64,000 nucleotides of DNA, from assembly GCF_900112375.1 (NCBI RefSeq), contig NZ_FOLS01000022.1:62001-126000 (forward strand). Direction: 5' to 3'. The stretch comes from Pseudomonas citronellolis (GTDB lineage Bacteria; Pseudomonadota; Gammaproteobacteria; Pseudomonadales; Pseudomonadaceae). Below are positions 8,601 through 18,326 of this stretch, one piece after another; the first letter of the stretch is position 1, and each line of letters opens with the position of its first letter. Made by a program: the position numbers and the translations under genes. Below the pieces are notes generated by a model. That model searched no databases, had not been told where the DNA came from, and saw nothing but the letters and a program-made list of their open reading frames with translations.

Positions 8601-11134
8601 GGCGCACCAAGGAACCAGCGGTAATAGGGATTATCGCCGTCGTCGCGCACCACCTGGCGGGCGTCCCGCGCCCAGGCCTGGCGGTCGCCGCGGTAGGCGT
8701 GCAGGCTCAGGTCGTAGAAGCGCCGCAGGCGCGTCCAGTGGTCGTCCACCGCGGCGCGGAAGGATGGCTCGGCACCCTCCAGCGGTGGCGCGCGGCGCAG
8801 CGCCAGCAGCGCCGGCAGCACCCGGGTGATCTCCTTGGCGCGCACCCAGGGTGCGTACTCGATGCGCGGCTGGTCGTCGGTGACCGGTGGCGCGTCGCCG
8901 GCGAAGCTCTCCAGCCCGGCGCGGTCGGTCACCCAGGTGGCCAGCAGCGCTTCCGGTGAGTCCACGCCCACTTCGGCCAGGGCCGCGGAAACCTCCGGCT
9001 GGGCGAAGCGCTCGCGGATGCGCGGCACGTCCAGGCGCAGCGGCTGCAGCGAGCCCACCAGCAGCATCTCGTGGAACTCGGTGGTCCACAGCCAGGCATG
9101 GGGGAAGACGTCGATGAAGCTGCGCACCAGCGCGCGGCTGTCCTCTTCGTTCTGCGTCGGCAGCGGCAGCCACTGGGCGACGATGCCGCCCTGCTCCAGG
9201 CGGCTGGCGGCCAGCTGGTAGAAGTCCCGCGAGTACAGGTTGACCACGCCTGCGGCCGAGGGCGGCGGCGGCTCCAGGGTGATCATGTCGTAGTGCTCGG
9301 CGCTGCGCAGCAGCTCGCGGCGGCCGTCGCGCAGGCGGATCTCCAGGCGCGGGTCGTGGCGGGCGTCGAAGGTGCCCTTGAAGTGTGGCGCGGCGGCCAG
9401 CACCTCGGGCAGCAGCTCGGCCACCACCGGGTGCTGCAGGCCCTGGTAGCGCAGCATGGCGCCGGCGGTGATGCCGGTGCCGAAGCCGATCACCAGCGCC
9501 GAGCGCGGCTCGCCATCGTGCACCAGCAGCGGCAGCAGCGCCTGCAGGCGCATGTAGCGCAGCGAAGGCATGGCGTCGCCGGTGTTGGACACGCCCTGGA
9601 TGTACAGGCGGCTGAAGCGGTTCTGCCCCCTGCCCTGCTCCACCACCGCCACGGTGCCGCCGCGGCCTTCCTCGTAGAAGGTGATCTGCCCGTGGCGCGC
9701 CGCCGGCATCAGTTCGGCCAGGTGCCGGGGCGAAGTGAGCGCGCCAACGGCCAGGGTGGCCGCCGCGACCAGCGCCACGCCCAGGCGCAGCCGCTTGCCC
9801 ACGCCTTCGCCGCGCCACACCGCCAGCAGGCCGACGGCCGCGGCCAGCGCCGCGAGCAGCGCCAGGGTGCGCACCAGGCCCAGGCCGGGCACCAGCACGA
9901 AGCCGGTGAGCATCACGCCGAGGATGCCGCCGAGGGTGTTGAGCGCCACCACCCGGCCGACATCGCGGCCGACGTGGGCGCTGTCCACCGCCAGGCGCAG
10001 GGCCAGGGGGAAGGCGGCGCCCAGCAGGGTCGTCGGCAGGAACACCACGCACAGCGCGGCCACGGCGAAGCGCGCGCACATGCCGGCCAGCTCGCTGCCG
10101 CCCAGCCCCAGCACCAGTGCCTCGGCGCGGGTCTGCGCGCCCACCAGCCAGGCGCCCAGGCCGGCGACCTGGAGGATGGCCAGCAGCCCGGCGGCGGCGA
10201 TCAGCAGGCCGAACAGCCCCCAGGGGTCGCGCAGGCGGTCGGCGCGCCGGGCGTACAGCGCGCTGCCCAGCACCAGGCCGCACAGGTAGGTGGCCAGCAC
10301 CACGGCGAAGGCGAAGGCGCGGGTACTCATGAACTGCACGATGGATTGCGTCCACACCACTTCGTAGCCCAGGGCCACGCCACCGGCCACGCAGTACAGG
10401 GCGATGGCCAGGCGCGCGGCCGGGCGGCGCGGCGGCGCAACCTGCCCGGCGGGCGCGGCGGGTTCCACGGCTTCGCGGCGAGCGAGCAAGGCGCCGGCGG
10501 CGGCCAGCAGGTTGAAGCCGGCGGCGGCGCAGGCGCTGCCCAGCACGCCCAGGGCCGGCAGCAGCACGAAGGCGGCCAGCAGCGTGCCGGCGATGGCGCC
10601 GGCGGTATTGGCCGCGTACAGCCCGCCGCCGGCGCGGCCCAGCTGCCCTTCGACGGGCTTGAGCGCACGCACCAGCACCGGCAGCGTGCCGCCCATGAAG
10701 AAGGCCGGCAGCCCCACCAGGGCGAAGGGCAACAGCCAGGCCAGCAGGCCCAGGCTGGCCTCCAGGCGGGCGAAGGCCCCGGCGGCATGGGCCAGGGCGA
10801 AGGTGGCGCCTACGCCCAGCAGCGCCACCAGCAGTTCCAGGCCGGCATACAGGCGCACCGGCCGGCGCAGGCGGTCGGCCCAGCGGCCGAAGGCCAGGCC
10901 GCCCAGGGCCAGGCCGGCGAAGAAGGCGCTGATGGCGGTGGTGACGGCATACACCTCCACCCCCACCACCAGGGAAAGCTGTTTCACCCACAGCACCTGG
11001 AACACCAGGGCCGCGCCACCGGAAGCGAACATCAGCAGGGCCGGCAGCGCCATGGCCAGGTGCGCCCGCGGGCGGGCCTGTTCTGCTGCGCTGCGACGGG
11101 GGCTCATGCGGGACGGGCTGGCGGCTGAGGGCAT
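8597..11134 (-). CDS. Fused MFS-like membrane / spermidine-synthase-like protein
   Basis: 845 residues. Residues 25 to about 465 hold some twelve hydrophobic helices with MFS-like loops (GLAFGRWADRLRRPVR). The C-terminal third is an aminopropyltransferase-like Rossmann domain: LVIGFGTGITAGAMLRY is the nucleotide/SAM-type loop and YDMITLEPPPPSAAGVVNLYS stands where polyamine synthases have their acidic active-site loop. That loop reads LEPPPP rather than the usual D-S-(S/T)-D-P, so classical spermidine synthase activity is doubtful. Known members are poorly characterised. The ATG at 11134 has AAGG upstream; MSPRRS at 11107 is the alternative. The stop codon lies within a dispersed repeat. Confidence 0.8.
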   Translation of the reverse strand: MPSAASPSRMSPRRSAAEQARPRAHLAMALPALLMFASGGAALVFQVLWVKQLSLVVGVEVYAVTTAISAFFAGLALGGLAFGRWADRLRRPVRLYAGLELLVALLGVGATFALAHAAGAFARLEASLGLLAWLLPFALVGLPAFFMGGTLPVLVRALKPVEGQLGRAGGGLYAANTAGAIAGTLLAAFVLLPALGVLGSACAAAGFNLLAAAGALLARREAVEPAAPAGQVAPPRRPAARLAIALYCVAGGVALGYEVVWTQSIVQFMSTRAFAFAVVLATYLCGLVLGSALYARRADRLRDPWGLFGLLIAAAGLLAILQVAGLGAWLVGAQTRAEALVLGLGGSELAGMCARFAVAALCVVFLPTTLLGAAFPLALRLAVDSAHVGRDVGRVVALNTLGGILGVMLTGFVLVPGLGLVRTLALLAALAAAVGLLAVWRGEGVGKRLRLGVALVAAATLAVGALTSPRHLAELMPAARHGQITFYEEGRGGTVAVVEQGRGQNRFSRLYIQGVSNTGDAMPSLRYMRLQALLPLLVHDGEPRSALVIGFGTGITAGAMLRYQGLQHPVVAELLPEVLAAAPHFKGTFDARHDPRLEIRLRDGRRELLRSAEHYDMITLEPPPPSAAGVVNLYSRDFYQLAASRLEQGGIVAQWLPLPTQNEEDSRALVRSFIDVFPHAWLWTTEFHEMLLVGSLQPLRLDVPRIRERFAQPEVSAALAEVGVDSPEALLATWVTDRAGLESFAGDAPPVTDDQPRIEYAPWVRAKEITRVLPALLALRRAPPLEGAEPSFRAAVDDHWTRLRRFYDLSLHAYRGDRQAWARDARQVVRDDGDNPYYRWFLGAP

Positions 11135-11160
11135 CGGGACGGCCTTGTCGGACAGAGGAA

Positions 11161-11218
11161 GGCCCGCGACGGCGGAACCGTCGCGGGCCGGAGAACGGAC
11201 GCCGCCGGAGCGGCGTCC
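11161..11218 (-). terminator. Double hairpin after the sulfatase gene
   Basis: Two perfect stems lie between the sulfatase stop and the next minus-strand gene: GGACGCCG/CGGCGTCC (11197-11204 with 11211-11218) and GGCCCGCGACGG/CCGTCGCGGGCC (11161-11172 with 11178-11189, loop CGGAA). On the minus strand the second is followed by TTCCTCT, a weak T-run. It probably ends the sulfatase transcript and separates it from the fusion gene. Confidence 0.6.
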
Positions 11219-11231
11219 ACTGCCATGCGCA

Positions 11232-12806
11232 CTACTTGGCGCCCTGTTTCATCTTCTCTTCGATCTTCTGGTCCACTGCCTTGCGTACCGCGTCGATGCT
11301 GAAGCTGGCCGGGCGCTGGCTCGGCGGGTACTCGACGAAGGTCTGCAGGAAGGCCGCGGCCTTGCGCTCACCCTGGAACAGCAGGTAGTCGTTCTTGGTC
11401 AGCCAGTCGTAGTACTGGTCGGAGACCACGTCCGCCCGCTCGTACGGGTCCATGCGCAGGTTGAACAGCTTGGGCACCCGCAGGCAGGTGAAGGGCTCGC
11501 TCCAGACGGCGAAGCCGCCAGGGGCGCGCTGCTCGCAGAACACCAGTTTCCAGTCGCCGAAGCGCATGGCCACCAGGTCGCCATCGTCGTTGAAGTAGTA
11601 GAACTCGTCGCGCGCGCCCTTGTCGGACTTGCCGGTCAGGTAGTCCAGCTGGTTGAAGCCGTCGAGGTGCACCTTGAAGTTCTTGCCGCCGATATTGGCG
11701 CCCTTGAGCAGGCGGTCCTTGATATCGGTGTCACCCACTGCGGCGAGCAGCGTCGGGAACCAGTCCATGCCGGAGAACATCTGGTTGGAGACGGTGCCCG
11801 GCTTGACGTGGTTCGGCCAGCGGATCATCGCCGGTACCCGGTAGGCGCCTTCCCAGTTGGAGTTCTTCTCGTTGCGGAACGGGGTGGTCGCCGCGTCCGG
11901 CCAGGAGAACTGGTTCGGCCCGTTGTCGGTGGTGTAGACGACGATGGTGTTGTCGGTGATCTTCAGGTCATCCAGGGCCTTGAGCAGTTTGCCGACGTCG
12001 CCGTCGTGCTCGACCATGCCGTCGGCGTACTCGTTGCCGAGCATGCCGCTCTGGCCTTTCATCGAATCACGCACGTGGGTGAACAGGTGCATGCGCGTGG
12101 TGTTCATCCAGACGAAGAACGGCTTGTCGGCCTTCACCTGCTTGTCCATGAAGTTGATGGCGGCCTGGGTGGTGTCGTCGTCGATGGTCTCCATGCGCTT
12201 GCTGTTCAGCGGGCCGGTGTCCTCGATCTTGCCGTCGGCCGTGGAGTGGATCACCCCGCGCGGCGTGGCGGCCTTGGTGAAGGCCTCGTCGTCCTTCGGC
12301 CAGTACGGGCGCTCGGGCTCTTCCTCGGCGTTCAGGTGGTACAGGTTGCCGAAGAACTCGTCGAAGCCGTGCTTGGTCGGCAGGTACTCGTCGCGGTCGC
12401 CCAGGTGGTTCTTGCCGAACTGGCCGGTGGCGTAGCCCTGGGCCTTGAGCGCCTGGGCGATGGTGATGTCGCGGTCCTGCAGGCCCACCGGCACGCCGGG
12501 CATGCCCACCTTGGACAGGCCGGTGCGCAGGGCCGACTGGCCGGTGATGAAGGTGGAACGGCCGGCGGTGCAACTGTTCTCCGCGTAGTAGTCGGTGAAC
12601 ATCATGCCTTCGTGGGCGATACGGTCGATGTTCGGCGTCTTGTAGCCGACCACGCCGAAGGAATAGGCGCTGATGTTGGTCTGGCCGATATCGTCGCCGA
12701 AGATCACCAGGATGTTCGGCTTGTCAGCGGCGCTGGCGAGCGAACATCCGACTATCGCCGTCGCCGCCAGGGCGAACTGCGACAACCATCTTCCCGTGCG
12801 TTTCAT
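11232..12806 (-). CDS. Exported sulfatase (arylsulfatase family)
   Basis: 524 residues. A signal sequence (to about residue 27, ending SLASA) precedes the alkaline-phosphatase-fold core: KPNILVIFGDDIGQTN supplies metal ligands Asp38/Asp39, and SCTAGRSTFITGQ holds the residue converted to formylglycine (Cys79) in the form CTAGR, with Ala in place of the usual Pro. Later VVYTTDNGPNQ matches the second metal-binding region. The enzyme should cleave organic sulfate esters outside the cytoplasm. AIVGC (Cys21) also resembles a lipobox, so it may be a lipoprotein. It lies 99 bp downstream of a HAD phosphatase and at the end of the MoxR/VWA operon. No formylglycine-generating enzyme is present here. 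Confidence 0.88.
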   Translation of the reverse strand: MKRTGRWLSQFALAATAIVGCSLASAADKPNILVIFGDDIGQTNISAYSFGVVGYKTPNIDRIAHEGMMFTDYYAENSCTAGRSTFITGQSALRTGLSKVGMPGVPVGLQDRDITIAQALKAQGYATGQFGKNHLGDRDEYLPTKHGFDEFFGNLYHLNAEEEPERPYWPKDDEAFTKAATPRGVIHSTADGKIEDTGPLNSKRMETIDDDTTQAAINFMDKQVKADKPFFVWMNTTRMHLFTHVRDSMKGQSGMLGNEYADGMVEHDGDVGKLLKALDDLKITDNTIVVYTTDNGPNQFSWPDAATTPFRNEKNSNWEGAYRVPAMIRWPNHVKPGTVSNQMFSGMDWFPTLLAAVGDTDIKDRLLKGANIGGKNFKVHLDGFNQLDYLTGKSDKGARDEFYYFNDDGDLVAMRFGDWKLVFCEQRAPGGFAVWSEPFTCLRVPKLFNLRMDPYERADVVSDQYYDWLTKNDYLLFQGERKAAAFLQTFVEYPPSQRPASFSIDAVRKAVDQKIEEKMKQGAK

Positions 12807-12905
12807 GTAGGTGTTACTCCCTTCCGGTTTGCTTGTCGTGAGCCACGACTACGTTCACCGGGAGCGCCGACTGACTGGCTGGCGCCCCTCGTGCTCCTGC
12901 GGTTC

Positions 12906-13919
<1,014 letters not shown>

Positions 13920-13933
13920 GGGACGTCCTTGCT

Positions 13934-15247
13934 TCATGGGTTCAACGGCTTGAGGCTGCAGCGCGCCGGTGGCGGGCTGTCGTGTTCGGCGACGGCCTTC
14001 GGCAGCCCGGGCAGGGCCTCGAGCAACTGCGCCGAAGTGTCTGCGCGGTGTTCGCGTCCATAGCGAGTTCTGAAAAACGCTAGCAAATAATTGACAGTCG
14101 GTTCGGGCAATTGCCCAAAGGCGCTGCTCATTTCGCGACATCCCGTGCGCCGGCGCAGCCACAGGTACAGCGCCCCCAGTTGCGGCGGCGAGCCCGCCAG
14201 CTGCGGGCGCACCTGGCGCCAGGCGTATTCGGGCGAAGCCAGCCAGGCCTCGCGGCGGTGCTGGCGCCAGGCGCGCCACTGGCCGACCAGCGGCGCGCCC
14301 CAGGTGTTCGCGGCCCAGGCCAGGGCCGCCAGCAGCACCAGGGCGAGGCCGACCACCAGCCAGTGCCCGGCGATGTGCAGCTGGGCCCGCTGGCCCAGGC
14401 GGCGCAGGTCCTCGGTGATGGAGAACGGCGCCTGGTAGCCGGCCTCGCCCTTGGCCTCCAGCGCCAGGGCCGGCAGCGTGGCGGTGTGCTGCTCGCCCGT
14501 GCTGGCGTCCCACCAGTGCAGCTCGATGGCCGGCAGGCTGTAGTGCCCGGCCTCGCTCACCACGTAGGTCGCCGCATCCTCGCGCTGGCCGCCATCCACG
14601 CCGCCACGGCCATCGCCCAGGGGCCCCACGCTGGGCGACTGCACATAGCGCTTGAGGCCGTCCACCTCGGCGAACACCGGCGCCGGGATGAGCATCGCCT
14701 GGGCCCCTTCGGCCTGCACGCGCAGGCGCCGGGTGACGCTGTCGCCCACCCGCAGCGGCTTGTGCGAAAGCTCCAGCGCCTGGCTGAAGGTCAGTTGCCG
14801 GGCCACCAGGCGCTGCCCCGCGGCCTCCCCGCCGGCGGGCTCGCGGGCAGTGAAATGCAGGGCCTGGGTGCTCACCGTCTGCGGCCCGCTGCCCTGCCCC
14901 GGCTGCACCTGGATGGCCAGGGCGGGAATGTCGAAGGCGCGGGCCTGCTGCGGGGTGATCTGGTAGCTGTAGCGCAGGCCGAAGAACGGCTTGCCGTCGA
15001 TCTGCTCGTTCAGGTGCGTGGCCTCGCCGCTGGGCACCGAGACCACCGCGCCGTCCAGCGTCAACTTGGGCAACTGCGGCGCGGCGCTGAACCAGGTGTC
15101 CACCAGCACGTCCACCTGCAGATCGAGGGTGCCGCCCACCAGCACCGAATCGCCCGGCAGCAACTGGCTGCGCACCTTCACCACGGGGTCGTCGGCCAGG
15201 GCCGGCAGCGACAGGGCCAGCAGCAGGCACAGCAACAGGCGCTTCAT
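13934..15247 (-). CDS. BatD-like membrane protein
   Basis: 437 residues. A cleavable signal peptide (LLLCLLLALSLPALA) leads into beta-rich BatD (oxygen-tolerance) repeats (VRSQLLPGDSVLVGGTLDLQVDV). One transmembrane helix (LVVGLALVLLAALAWAANTW, near residue 315) is followed by a cytoplasmic helical tail. Large periplasmic domains of this type are thought to work with VWA proteins and a MoxR ATPase on exported clients. Its ATG overlaps the stop of the upstream VWA/TPR gene as ATGA. The true frame is read from 15247; a longer overlapping frame starting at 16789 is an artefact running antisense to or out of frame with the VWA gene. Confidence 0.85.
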   Translation of the reverse strand: MKRLLLCLLLALSLPALADDPVVKVRSQLLPGDSVLVGGTLDLQVDVLVDTWFSAAPQLPKLTLDGAVVSVPSGEATHLNEQIDGKPFFGLRYSYQITPQQARAFDIPALAIQVQPGQGSGPQTVSTQALHFTAREPAGGEAAGQRLVARQLTFSQALELSHKPLRVGDSVTRRLRVQAEGAQAMLIPAPVFAEVDGLKRYVQSPSVGPLGDGRGGVDGGQREDAATYVVSEAGHYSLPAIELHWWDASTGEQHTATLPALALEAKGEAGYQAPFSITEDLRRLGQRAQLHIAGHWLVVGLALVLLAALAWAANTWGAPLVGQWRAWRQHRREAWLASPEYAWRQVRPQLAGSPPQLGALYLWLRRRTGCREMSSAFGQLPEPTVNYLLAFFRTRYGREHRADTSAQLLEALPGLPKAVAEHDSPPPARCSLKPLNP

Positions 15248-16830
15248 GGGCTGGCCTCCGTGGCCGGGGCGTGGGCGGCGTCCTGCAGCAGGAACTTGCG
15301 CTTGAGGAAGCGCGCCGGCGAGGTGGTCAGGTTGCTCAGCCACTGCTCGTCGGAGCTGGCCTGGCCGGTCTGGCTGGGCACCGTCTTGCCCTTGCCGGCG
15401 GTGTTGTCGAACACCTCCTTGTCGGCCTTCTCGTCCGGCGGTCCGGCCTCCTGCTGGGCGTCGTGGTCCTTCTGCAGGGCCTCGGCCAGGGCCAGGTTGG
15501 CCTGCGCCTCGGGGAACTGCGGCTGGCGCGCCAGGGCCTGGCGATAGGCGGCGATGGCCTGCTCGAACCTGGACAGGTGCACGTAGGTGTTGCCCAGGTA
15601 GAAGTACGCCGGCGCCGTGTCCAGCCGGGCGAAGGTGGCCAGGGCCAGTTGGTAGTCCGCCGCGCGGTAGGCGGCGATGCCCTTCCAGTAGGTGTCCTGG
15701 AAGTGCGCCGCGGCCTGCGGGTAATGCTCGTGCTCGAAGGCCCAGCGGCCCTGCTGGTCGGCCGTGAAGAAGGCGTCCGCCAGCGGCCCCGCGTGGGCCG
15801 GCGGCGCCGCCCAGCCCAGGCCCAGGGCCAGCAGCGCCGCGCCCATCCAGTGCACCTGCCAGCCCTTGCGGATGCCCAGCAGCGCCAGCACCAGCAACGG
15901 CCAGCACAGCCAGTAGCCGGCATCCTTCCAGTGCAGCTCGCGGCCGTCGTCCTGGGCCGCCTGGAAGTGCTGCTGGGCGTGCAGCTCGATCCAGTCCAGG
16001 TCGTCGTCGTTCAGCGTCAGGCTGCCCAGGGGCGCGTCGGCGGCGTCGGCCAGGCCCTTCAGGCCCTCGGCGTCGAAGCGCGCCAGCAGCGGCCGGCCCT
16101 CGGCGTCTTCCTGTCCGCCCTTGAGCAGGCCGCCGTCCTGGCTGCCCACGGCCAGCACCAGCACCTGCAGTTCGCTGTCCTGCAGGGCCTTGCCGATGGC
16201 CGCGAACTGCTCGCGGTCGGCGCCGTCGGTGACCAGCACCAGGGTGCCCGGCGCCTGCTCGGCGGCCAGCAGGCGCTTGGCCACCTCGATGGCGCCCAGG
16301 GCGTCCTTGCCCTGGCGCTCGATCAGGTTGCTGGCCAGGGCCTGGAGGAAGCTGTCCAGCAGCGCCGGGTCCTCGGTGGCCGGCAGCACCAGGTGCGCGC
16401 TGCCGGCGTAGGCCAGCAGCGCGGTGCGGCTGCCGGCGCGGCGCTGGATGAGGTCGTGCAGCTTGTCCTTGGCCGCCTCCAGGCGCGAGGGCGGCACGTC
16501 GTCGGCGTCCATCGAGGGCGACAGGTCCAGGGCCAGGATCAGCGGCGCGCGGTTGTCGAGGAAGGCCGGGCGGTCCTGCTCCCAAGTCGGCCCGGCGGCG
16601 GCGATGCCGCCCAGCACCAGCAAGGCGCCGAGCAGGTGCACCGGGCGCAGGCGCTGGTTGTCCTGCGGGGTGATCACCAGGTGCTGCAGCAGGTGCGGGG
16701 CGATGATGCCGTCCAGGCGCCGCACCAGGTCGTGGCGGCGCGTCCACAGCAGCGGCAGGAGCACGCCCGGCAGCAGCGTCAGCAGCCACAGCGGGCGCAG
16801 GAAGTGGAAGGCGGCGAGGTCGATGTCCAT
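15244..16830 (-). CDS. BatB-like VWA domain protein with C-terminal TPRs
   Basis: 528 residues. Two N-terminal membrane helices (WLLTLLPGVLLPLLW; LLGALLVLGGIAAAGP) precede a von Willebrand A domain with an intact metal-dependent adhesion motif (LALDLSPSMDADD; later VLVTDGADREQF). Further helices near 310-350 lead to TPR-like repeats (YQLALATFARLDTAPAYFYLG; RFEQAIAAYRQALARQPQF), which combine BatB and BatC in one chain. It probably binds clients alongside BatA. The start at 16830 is one base from the preceding batA stop, within a tightly overlapped operon. Confidence 0.9.
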   Translation of the reverse strand: MDIDLAAFHFLRPLWLLTLLPGVLLPLLWTRRHDLVRRLDGIIAPHLLQHLVITPQDNQRLRPVHLLGALLVLGGIAAAGPTWEQDRPAFLDNRAPLILALDLSPSMDADDVPPSRLEAAKDKLHDLIQRRAGSRTALLAYAGSAHLVLPATEDPALLDSFLQALASNLIERQGKDALGAIEVAKRLLAAEQAPGTLVLVTDGADREQFAAIGKALQDSELQVLVLAVGSQDGGLLKGGQEDAEGRPLLARFDAEGLKGLADAADAPLGSLTLNDDDLDWIELHAQQHFQAAQDDGRELHWKDAGYWLCWPLLVLALLGIRKGWQVHWMGAALLALGLGWAAPPAHAGPLADAFFTADQQGRWAFEHEHYPQAAAHFQDTYWKGIAAYRAADYQLALATFARLDTAPAYFYLGNTYVHLSRFEQAIAAYRQALARQPQFPEAQANLALAEALQKDHDAQQEAGPPDEKADKEVFDNTAGKGKTVPSQTGQASSDEQWLSNLTTSPARFLKRKFLLQDAAHAPATEASP

Positions 16831-16831
16831 C

Positions 16832-17833
16832 TCAACCCTCCGCCTGCGCCTGGCGCCGGCCCGGCGTACTGACACGCCCGGCCAGGGCCGCCAGGCCGTG
16901 GGCCAGCAGCAGGGCCAGCAGCGCGGCGCCCAGGGGCAGCCAGAACAGGTCGCGCTTGGGCTGGTGGCTGAAGGTCTTCACCTTGTGCGGGGTGATCCGG
17001 TCGAGGGTCGCATACACCTGCTGCAGGGCGCCGCTGTCGCCGGCGCGGAAGAAACGCCCGCCGGTGGTCTGGGCGATGCCGCGCAGGCTGTCCAGGTCCA
17101 CCTTGGCCTCGCCGCTGGCGGCGGGGTCGCCGATGCCGATGGTGTGCACCACGATGCCGCGCTCGCGGGCCATGGCCGCCGCGTGGTCCGGAGTGATGGC
17201 GCTGGCGGTGTCGTTGCCGTCGGTGAGCAGGATCAGCACTTTTTCCTGCTCCTTGGCGTCGGCCAGCAGCTTGATGGTCAGGCCGATGGCGTCGCCCAGC
17301 GCGGTGTTCGGCCCGGCCATGCCGATGCCCACTTCGTCCAGCAGCGTCGACAGGCTGGCGTGGTCCAGCGTCGGCGGGGCCTGGGGGAAGGCGCCGGTGC
17401 CGAAGACGATCAGGCCGATGCGGTCGTCCTTGCGCTTGGCGATGAAGTCGCGCACCACGCTCTTCACCGCGGTCAGGCGGTCCACCTTCTGCCCGCCCGA
17501 GTCGGTGTAGTCGCGGGTTTCCATGGACTGGGAGATGTCCAGCGCCAGCATCAGGTCGCGGATCGGCCGCTCCTTCTCGATGGGCTTCTCCACCAGCACC
17601 GGGCGCGCGCAGGCGGCCACCAGCAGGGCCCACACCAGCAGGTTGAGCGCCAGTTGCCAGCGCCCGCCGCCGGCCTTGCCATTGCCCGGCGCCTGGCCGG
17701 TGGCGCGGCTCATGGCGGCGAAGAATGGCACGCGCAGGGCGCTGCGCGACTCGTGGTAGGCGCGCAGGTAGCGGTACACCAGCCAGGGCAGCGGCAGCAG
17801 GAACAGCAGCCAGGGGTAGTCAAACTGCCACAT
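16832..17833 (-). CDS. BatA-like VWA domain membrane protein
   Basis: 333 residues. Membrane helices near the N-terminus (YPWLLFLLPLPWLVYRYL; LALNLLVWALLVAACA) precede a VWA domain with the full DxSxS motif (LALDISQSMETRD) and the downstream T/D ligands (AGPNTALGD; ILLTDGNDTAS). A C-terminal helix (FWLPLGAALLALLLAHGLA) returns to the membrane. It belongs to the MoxR-associated VWA set. ATG 17833 overlaps the end of the DUF4381 gene by 14 bp; an upstream in-frame extension to 17920 runs through that gene and is not needed. Confidence 0.9.
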   Translation of the reverse strand: MWQFDYPWLLFLLPLPWLVYRYLRAYHESRSALRVPFFAAMSRATGQAPGNGKAGGGRWQLALNLLVWALLVAACARPVLVEKPIEKERPIRDLMLALDISQSMETRDYTDSGGQKVDRLTAVKSVVRDFIAKRKDDRIGLIVFGTGAFPQAPPTLDHASLSTLLDEVGIGMAGPNTALGDAIGLTIKLLADAKEQEKVLILLTDGNDTASAITPDHAAAMARERGIVVHTIGIGDPAASGEAKVDLDSLRGIAQTTGGRFFRAGDSGALQQVYATLDRITPHKVKTFSHQPKRDLFWLPLGAALLALLLAHGLAALAGRVSTPGRRQAQAEG

Positions 17834-18326
17834 GGTGGGCCTCGATCCAGTGCCGGCAGGCCGCCAGCAATGCCTGTACGTCGCCGTCGGCCAGCGCCTG
17901 CAGGCGCTCCGCCGGGGCATAGGCCAGCAGCGCCAGGCGCTGCGCCAGGTCCGCCGGCAAGGGAGTGGCGCTGCGCCGCTGCAGGAACGTCTGCCACTGC
18001 TCCCCGCCCAGCCGCGCCGCGGCCTCGCCCCCGGGCAGCGACAGGGCCACGCGCTTGAGCAGCTGCGGCAGTTCGCGCAGGGCGCCCAGGCGGCGCTGCG
18101 GGTCGTCCAGGGCGGCGCTCAATGCTTCCAGCAGCGCCAGGGCCTCGCGCCGGTAGCGGTCGCGCCGCCAGCGCAGGTAGCGCCAGATGCCCCAGGCCAC
18201 CAGCAGCGCCAGCAACACCAGCGCCAGCACCAGCCAGCCCCAGGTCTGCGGCCAGTAGCCGGTGGCCGGCGGCGGCAGGGCCAGCTCCTGCAGCTGGTCG
18301 ATGCTCGGTACCGCGGCGAGGCTCAT
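17820..18326 (-). CDS. DUF4381 membrane protein
   Basis: 168 residues. A short N-terminal segment (VPSIDQLQELALPPPATGYWP, the hallmark of DUF4381) precedes one transmembrane helix (WLVLALVLLALLVAWGIWRY, about 30-49). A basic helical cytoplasmic domain follows. DUF4381 proteins occur almost only between DUF58 and VWA genes in MoxR operons; their biochemical role is unknown. The ATG overlaps the DUF58 stop (ATGA). The best guess is a scaffold linking the cytosolic ATPase/DUF58 pair to the membrane VWA proteins. Confidence 0.85.
   Translation of the reverse strand: MSLAAVPSIDQLQELALPPPATGYWPQTWGWLVLALVLLALLVAWGIWRYLRWRRDRYRREALALLEALSAALDDPQRRLGALRELPQLLKRVALSLPGGEAAARLGGEQWQTFLQRRSATPLPADLAQRLALLAYAPAERLQALADGDVQALLAACRHWIEAHHVAV

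Noticed and set aside
7769-8624. Open frames of 70-226 residues in the 308-bp repeat array
   Set aside because: They repeat the same peptide (PNPPREGRG-like) in each unit and come from CCCTCTCCC blocks.
8597-11134. Calling the gene speE (spermidine synthase)
   Set aside because: The expected acidic active-site loop is altered and half the protein is a membrane transporter-like domain.
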